Shown: positions 58,201 through 64,000 of the stretch, one piece after another | How positions within the stretch are numbered: the stretch's first letter is position 1 | How the letters are laid out: every line of letters starts with the position of its first letter | From: Panulirus ornatus | Lineage: Eukaryota > Arthropoda > Malacostraca > Decapoda > Palinuridae | DNA length: 64,000 bases | Reading direction: 5' to 3' | Assembly: GCF_036320965.1 (NCBI RefSeq) | Contig: NC_092225.1 | Coordinates: 76,457,435-76,521,434, forward strand | Notes under the pieces: model-generated | What the model was told of the DNA's origin: nothing | The model's input: the letters and a program-made list of their open reading frames with translations, nothing else | The model's database searches: none | Program-made: the position numbers and the translations under genes

Positions 58201-58214
58201 TATATATTCATTTA

Positions 58215-59160
58215 TTTATTATACTTGATTGACATTTGCCCATGTCAGTGAGTTAATGCTAGGAAACAGATGAAGAACAGCCCATCCACTCAAATGAAGT
58301 GCATCCACTCTATTGCTTTCTCCATACTTCCATATTTCAATCGTAATCCTATCCACACTGCATGCCTTTCCTACTGTCATCCTTATTATTGCCATCTTTA
58401 CATCCATTATTGCTATAGACCCTTGCATTAGTATCCTTTTCCTTCCATACTTCTTATATAGGAGTGTAACAATTGCTACCTTAGCTTCTACTACAGTCAT
58501 CATTTCTTCTAAATATTCATTTCATCTCTCTTTCACTTCTTCCTTTTGATTCAGTAACTCCCTATCCTTACTTCTCACATTTATATTTCTACTCTTACAC
58601 TCACTCCTTCCCTTTTTCACCTCCTTCCAGTATTTTTTCTTATTTTCCCTAAACTTTTCACTCAGCTTTTTTCAAAATCTTCAACTTCTATTTCTTTGCT
58701 TTCCTGTGTCAGCTTCTTAACATTCAGCTTACACATCTTATATTCTTTCCTCTTTTTCTGAACTTCCACTAATACATTTCTTTTGAACAATATACTGTTT
58801 GCCTTTTTTTGAACTTCCACAGCATTGCTAATCTCACCTCTTCACCATGCATCTGCCTTTGTATTCTTATATCTCATAACCTTGTATCCAGCTATTAATT
58901 CTTCAATGTTAAACACCCTTCTTCTAAGCATTTTGAACACCTCATTCACACATGACTGCATCTCAACATTTACTGGACTTTCATGAAAATGTATTGTCGT
59001 CATCCTTTCACTTGTCACCTTTCTTTTATACTTCTCCATGCGTTCTTTCTGATTCATTTACTCTTTTGCCACGCTTTTACCTGTCCAATTTGTCATTACG
59101 TAATGCCTCCACCTCTTCCTGATCCTCATCTCCACAAGAACTGCAAAATGGTCAAGCACA
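58215..59160 (-). mobile_element. LINE-B fragment with 3'-type tail at left
   Basis: Left end (58222-58290) is a decayed hairpin tail (gtcagtgagttaatgctagg, aaacagatgaagaacagcccatcc). Then antisense coding blocks: MAIIRMTVGKACSVDRITIE (near 58380, the start of RT) and upstream VNVEMQSCVNEVFKMLRRRV (near 58940). Compare 10092-10870 and 31437-32555. Frames broken. Confidence 0.6.
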
Positions 59161-59308
59161 GTGTTTCCCAGAGGCGGCGAGCCTCTCAGATTGTCCAAAA
59201 AACTAAAACCTCAGGAGAACCTTTCTCAATCTTTCATTCACTGCCACATAGTCAATCAAACCCCTTTTGTTCCTCTCTTCCATATTTTTTCAACCCTGTG
59301 TTTCTGGA

Positions 59309-59336
59309 GGTTTTTTTTTTTTTTTTTTTTTTTTTT
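59309..59336. repeat. T-run of about 26
   Basis: Homopolymer without an adjacent recognisable element tail. Confidence 0.9.
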
Positions 59337-59483
59337 GAAAAAAGGTGTGTGCATTGAATAATACCCTTTCAGCATAGACATCCATTTGATAACTTTTCTC
59401 AGTCATTGTGCCCCTTCTGCAGTAGAAGTGCCACCTAACCTTATTGGTTATGATACTGCCACTGTGCAAAAAGCAGATAATTA

Positions 59484-60260
59484 CAGAATATTTCCTTATC
59501 CTTATGTTAGAATGTAATTTTAGTATTTTTAAGTGGATAGTTTACTTCTTTTACAGTTCTTTGAATCTCTAACAACAGACTAGGAGCAATGTTGACCCAT
59601 AGATCTCTATTACTTCAATTCCTGCCGCTTATTTACTGCTTAGTATTTTCAATACTGCGGCCTTCTTTTGCTGTGTCCCACCTTTATTACCTTGCACTTA
59701 GCTGGACTGAATGTCATCATCCGTTTATCAGACCAATATTGGAGGTTATCTGATCCTCTTGTAATCTGATACAATAATTTTTTATACCTGATTTATCTCA
59801 TGACCTTAGCATCACCTACAAACATGTTTAGATATGAGTTTAGTCCTCCTGGCAAGTCATTTACATACACTAAGTATAGCACTGGGCCAGAGACTTATTT
59901 CTGTTGCACTTCACTTGTAATATCAACCCATTTGAGAATGTGTTTATAATGTGTGTTCCTTTCCGAATAGTTAATCCTCAATCCAGTAAAAGAGCTTACC
60001 TCTTATTCCTACCTATACCTCTTCTGTCTTATTCAGATTCCTTTGGGAAATAGTGTCAAAGTCTTTCTGGCAGTTTAGGAATACATAGGTTACTCATCCA
60101 TCTCCTTGGTCTGTGGCTGAGCTTCACGTGTTGTCCTCCAGTTAACTTTCTCTTTTGTAGATAGTTATGTATTTGCTTCTGATTCTCTTTCCCTGAGCAT
60201 CACAAACCACACTCTTCTGCAAAACAGGCTTGTAGTTCAGTGCTATTTCCCAGTCATCTT
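59484..60260 (-). mobile_element. CR1-like LINE fragment, RT domain
   Basis: On the - strand in shifting frames: VTYVFLNCQKDFDTISQRNL (near 60080, motif A region), GIRGKLFYWIEDYSERN (near 59980), GPVLYLVYVNDLPGGLNSYL then NMFVGDAKVM (near 59840, motif C altered to GDA), and ITRGSDNLQYWSDKRMMTFS plus PAKCKVIKVGHSKRRP (near 59720). The order is that of CR1 elements. Dead. Confidence 0.8.
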
Positions 60261-60579
60261 TCTTAACCCCTTAACTCTTGAATTTGGCTTCCTTTTCACC
60301 CTAAGAATTTCATGTTTTTTAAGTTTTATAGAAAATCCATAGTCCTTAAGCTTTTAACGATATCAATAGAAAAATTGCTTTGAATATATTTGGTCCACTA
60401 CTTAATTCACTCTGATAATGTGTAGAAGCTTTGTTGCTGTTCCAGCACAACACTTCAAGTATAGGAATAAGGCTTGAGTGTCAAGTGTATCTAATTCATA
60501 TCTTACCTACACTGAAAAATTGGTTAGTGATTACTGTTATGTTTTATGTGATGTAAGGAATATTTCCTTGTATTAAATG

Positions 60580-61040
60580 TGCTTTATTGATAATTTTTCA
60601 AAACTGGTGAAAGTTATATTTTTAAGATTACTACCTGCATCAGTCAGGTGCACTGTTGCCAAGGTCAGGGGGCAGTATCAAAGATGCCTCCATATGTGCT
60701 AGAAATACCTTTTACTGCCTCATTTAGGTCAACTTTCAATGCTAGAAGAGTTATTGTTCATGAAATCACTATCCACATGATCCAACGACAGTTCAACATC
60801 CTCGAGTAATGCTATATTCTGTGTGATCCTCTTAAGTATAGTGAAAGGTGTTCAGCTTCCATCTTAGAAAATTCACAAGAATGTACTGTTATTGGCAAGG
60901 TTAGAGAGTCACTGACTGTAGAGAACACTTCTTGTGCACAGCCACATTAGTGATCATCTATCCTAGGTGGGTGACCTTGGAAAAGAAGTGCACAACTTGG
61001 GTAAATATTTATATGTAAGGCCTAGTAATTGCTTCACCAC
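60580..61040 (+). repeat. U2 dispersed repeat, copy 2
   Basis: Aligns with 17030-17480 in the same orientation (gccaaggtcagg, ggtcaactttcaatgctagaagagtt, actgttattggcaaggttagaga, gtaaatattta). Unclassified. Confidence 0.65.
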
Positions 61041-61403
61041 AGTCCATCAGCACATATGTATCTGTGTCTGTGTGTATTATTGTCATGAAACTCATTATAT
61101 TTCTCTTTAGATAGGAAGTGTTTGCTAAATATTAACATTGAAAGCTTTGTATTTAAAGTCAGACATAATACTCAGATTAGTACCTGGAAAGCTAAGTATG
61201 TTCATCAAGTTGTGCCACTTAGAATAAATCTGTTTTGATCTTGCATTAAGTGGAGAGAAATGCAAAAAAAGATTCAGGAGAATAATGGGTAACTATTTAT
61301 GTTCATTTGATAATTTTTCTCTTTTTGTGAATATGCCAGTTGATACCAAGTAACATAAAATCTATTAATACAAAGCCTTTCTTGATTTTTGTTTTTGTTT
61401 CAG

Positions 61404-61527
61404 AATTATGATAAGTTTAGAGCATCTACCTCCACCACCTGGATGTGGCTATGTAACAGCTTATGAAAATGATGGACGTCTTCGTGCACTAGGAAGTACT
61501 GAAGCTCTTATTACCACGAAGAACTGG
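61404..61527 (+). CDS. Candidate coding exon of an unidentified gene
   Basis: A polypyrimidine-rich acceptor (tttttgtttttgtttcag, AG 61402-61403) leads into an open stretch that ends at a GTTAGT donor (61528). From the ATG at 61408 it encodes 40 residues: MISLEHLPPPPGCGYVTAYE continuing NDGRLRALGSTEALITTKNW, phase 0 at the donor. The peptide is complex and protein-like and overlaps no known repeat, so it looks like a real exon, either the first coding one (after a 5' UTR intron) or internal. I do not recognise the family. Further exons would lie beyond the window or in the unread right part. Confidence 0.55.
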
Positions 61528-61799
61528 GTTAGTTTCCATATTTGTTTTATTTGTGTTCTAAGGAAATTGCATAATTGATAATGAATTGATAACTGTATAT
61601 TAATTTAGAGTGGTTTGATGCATGTAGATGAACTTTAGATGATAAACAGAGGTCCCTTGTAAACAACCAAGAGGGTTATTTTCTGGGAAAATCCCTTGGT
61701 TGAAAAAAATAGCTTTATGGGAAGTAGGGGGTTAGGAGGAATAATCCTTGGTGATATACTGAAAGTCCTCACATGAACACTGCAAACTAAGTCAGCATT

Positions 61800-62600
61800 T
61801 TATACCACTGAAACAATTAGTTTATTCTACAAAAGTGTAAATAAATGCAAAGAAATACAAAGGAATTCCAACAGCAACTGACCATTGGGTTCTTTCAAGG
61901 CCATATGTGATAGTGGAAGATATCAGAAACTTACAGATCAGTGTGGTAAAAGTTAGAAGGTATACAGATAATTTAGGAAGAGTGACCTTGTCATTTTGAC
62001 TAAGGAGGCACAAATGATAAGTTGTGGACATGAAGCAGAATATCTATCATGTCTGTTCCTAAACATATCTATAATTCTGGTTTCAACCTCTCAAACTGGT
62101 AAATTGTTTCATTTGTTAACAATCCTGTTGAAGAAAAAGTACTTTGCCTGATTCAACTTTGTATCCATTACTACAAGATTATCAAAGCCTGTGATTTGTT
62201 TTGAATACTTGCATTAGATCATTTCTTAACCTTCTCTTTTCCAAGGTAGATGTATTCAAGTAGTTTAATGTGCTATACAAGGATTTGTTTCATAGTCCAG
62301 GAATAATTTTAGTAGCTTGAGGCTGCTCTTTCTTCATTGTGTCTCTGTCTTTTTTAGATTGGATAACCAATACTGAGTACAGTTTTCAAGATGGGAATGA
62401 CCCACTGAATTGTAAAGGGTATGGATGATGTCTCTGGATTTAGATATGAAGGCCCTACCTATGAGTCCAAGAATTTTGTTTGCTCTTTTCACTGTTACAG
62501 TGCATCAGTGCACTGTTTTAGGCCACCAGAGATTATTACATCCAAGTCTTTTTCCTCATTTACCTTTTGGGGTTCACCAGAATTCATACTGTAGTTTGCC
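61800..62600 (-). mobile_element. CR1-like LINE 3' fragment
   Basis: From right to left on the - strand: NEEKDLDVIISGGLKQCTDA (near 62545), then short frames giving an ILGLIGRAF-like and YNSVVHSHLE-like region, KKDRDTMKKEQPQATKIIPG (near 62330), LNYLNTSTLEKRRLRNDLMQ (near 62240) and a closing KVLFLQQDC / RSLRG-like segment (near 62100). This is the usual CR1 C-terminal order. Many stops. Confidence 0.8.
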
Positions 62601-62612
62601 CTTTTGTTTTTG

Positions 62613-63018
62613 CTACAAGTGCCTGAGAGAGAAAAGGTTAACAAAGAGTACATATGTGTCAGAAGTGGAGGGAACAAGGAAAACAGGAGAACCAAAGTGG
62701 AGATAGGAGGATGGAGTGAAAAAGGTTTTGAGCAACTGGAGCCTGAACATGCAGGAGAGTGAAAGAGATGCATGTGAGAGTGAATTGGAACATTGTAGTA
62801 TACTGGGGTTGTCGTGTTGTCAGTGGACTGAACCAGGGCATGTGAAGTGTCTGGTGTAGACTGTGCCAAGGTTGGTGGGGCCTGGTGGTGGATAGGGAGC
62901 TATGGTTTCTATGCATTATACATGACAGTGAAAGAATGGATGTGAGCAGATGTAGCTTTTCTTCATATGTTTGTAGTGCTACTTCACTAATGTAGGAAAC
63001 TGCGATCAAGTATGAAAA
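62613..63018 (+). mobile_element. Old LINE-A fragment: RT end and 3' UTR
   Basis: EKRLTKSTYVSEVEGTRKTG (near 62630), equivalent to the ERLTKRIYVSEVEGTRR block, then the C-terminus, the 3' UTR with the ctgaaccagggcatgtgaag block and a decayed tail hairpin near 62970-63010 (tagtgctacttcactaatgtagg). Confidence 0.82.
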
Positions 63019-63344
63019 AATAATATGTAAGATACAAATATGGTATAAAGTATTTTTTGTAGGAGACAGACAGGTTTTTGGAGGATTTGTAGCCTATACT
63101 TGCATTTATAAGATAGATGGCAGCTTGTCTACAAAAGTAAAATAGAATAGTTGTGTTTATAAGATAGATGGCTGTTTGGCTAGAAAAATTAAAAAGAATA
63201 TCCTCAGCCATCATAATACTCACCCGGAGAATGGAAAAAAGTACTGCAAATACTCAAAACTGCACAATGTGGTTGGTAAAATGGTATCCATTATCTTGAG
63301 TGTAGATACTCTAAATTGTAGTTGATGATATCATGGGAGGCGAG

Positions 63345-63412
63345 AGACCCCTGTATAGTGGTTAAGACTTTCAAGGTGTGTCTCATTTCATGGTTTTGGT
63401 TTTTGAATCAGC
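63345..63412 (+). mobile_element. tRNA-like SINE head, decayed
   Basis: TATAGTGGTTAAGAC (63354-63368) resembles the A box region of tRNA-Glu/Asp, and ggtttttgaatc (63398-63409) a degraded B box, at a tRNA-like spacing. The stems do not form, so it is not a functional tRNA. Confidence 0.4.
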
Positions 63413-63825
63413 TCCCTGAAACCAAAATAATAGACAGTAATTTAGTTTGTTTCTTATAAAGATATAGTTACTCTCATCAAAAGTGATTAGGTTGTTTTAG
63501 TGTCCTTCAGATTATTCCATATCATCTCACCCAGTGAAGTTTATAATTGTCTACCCACCAACTCAAATTTTTTTTTACAAGTAGGTTTAAGAATGAAGTG
63601 AAGATTGAACCCTTAAAACCCTGTGTGGCACTGAATGAAAATAGCTCCTCTTTACACTAGATTTCACCATGTCTCATCTTATTCATATGAGAAAATTCTT
63701 ATATCATTTTGCCACTTTCTGAAAAATGATATGAAATGGCCAAAATTTAATTTCTGGTTCCATAGTTAGTCGAGCATGGCGCAGTTAAGTAATTGGTTAT
63801 AGTTGCAATTTTCTCTGGAGTAGGG
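63413..63825. other. Unannotated AT-rich sequence
   Basis: No gene or repeat recognised. Confidence 0.5.
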
Positions 63826-64000
63826 GAGAGAGAATTCTACCTTTGTATTCCCTGCATGTTGTAGATGACTAAAGGGGGTATTGATTGGGACAGGAAGCTG
63901 GAACCCCTCCCCCTTTTTTTTCCTTTTTTTTTTTTTAATTTCAATTTCTAAAAGAAGGAGCAGAAGAACAAGCCAGGCAAGAAGTGCTTCTCCTTCTTGA
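63826..64000 (+). repeat. S2 SINE-like repeat, diverged, cut by the window end
   Basis: Sense-strand S2: ggggagagagaattctac, the ttgtagatgactaaagggg core, a T-rich middle, then ctaaaagaaggagcagaag and ccaggcaag. The most diverged copy; its 3' hairpin lies outside the window. Confidence 0.6.

Overview
This is a eukaryotic, animal nuclear sequence. The base content, the very long (TA)n tracts, and the dense nesting of non-LTR retrotransposons whose 3' UTRs carry the GCGAGGTAGCG hairpin suggest a decapod crustacean; that placement is inference, not a database result. No prokaryotic operon, rRNA gene, intact tRNA gene or CRISPR array was seen.

Host genes are sparse. The one gene identified with confidence is ISCA1, the mitochondrial A-type iron-sulfur cluster assembly factor, on the + strand. 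It has four coding exons (27798-27875, 30602-30655, 36571-36676, 45628-45776), GT-AG introns and a poly(A) signal at 45838. The 128-residue product keeps the three cluster-binding cysteines (56, 120, 122). Its 387 coding bases are spread over about 18 kb because the introns are full of transposon debris. Two further candidate exons are unidentified: one on the + strand at 61404-61527 and one on the - strand at 51407-51560.

Most of the window is mobile-element sequence. The dominant family, called LINE-A here, is a non-LTR retrotransposon with an APE-type endonuclease followed by a reverse transcriptase in one reading frame. I see about 25 pieces. Young copies are near-identical and have a short 3' UTR (533-1905, 1975-4007, 9314-10031, 13778-14553, 18401-21341, 25047-25630, 46604-47899, 53222-57775). 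Old copies are decayed and have a longer 3' UTR (4300-6112, 7422-9243, 30667-31332, 33025-33538, 34722-36230, 41097-42474, 42505-44765, 57826-58200, 62613-63018). Other elements are a second related LINE (LINE-B), Jockey-like and CR1-like LINE fragments, a pogo/Tigger-like DNA transposon fragment, a possible gag-type zinc knuckle, a short SINE-like repeat (S2), a tRNA-like SINE head, two unclassified dispersed repeats (U1, U2), and a decayed copy of an amplified unknown gene that still carries an intron.

Layout: 1-10 kb is a nest of LINE-A, S2 and (TA)n; 10-18 kb holds LINE-B, possible gag, LINE-A and Jockey; 18.4-21.3 kb is the best-delimited LINE-A copy, with a target-site duplication; 23-25.6 kb is Jockey and LINE-A; 27.8-45.8 kb is ISCA1 with its transposon-filled introns; 46.6-47.9 kb is a second LINE-A copy with a target-site duplication; 48-52 kb is mostly unannotated and has a candidate minus-strand exon; 52.2-58.2 kb is S2 plus a head-to-tail LINE-A array; 58-64 kb is LINE-B, CR1, U2 and an unidentified exon.

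The most interesting signals concern how the elements work. A common 3' stem-loop is shared by LINE-A and S2. LINE-A cDNAs lie end to end with no host DNA between them. One copy has a base-exact twin-priming inversion. Both ends of many insertions lie in (TA)n tracts. All calls come from reading the sequence by eye; boundaries are good to a few bases where stated and to tens of bases in decayed copies.
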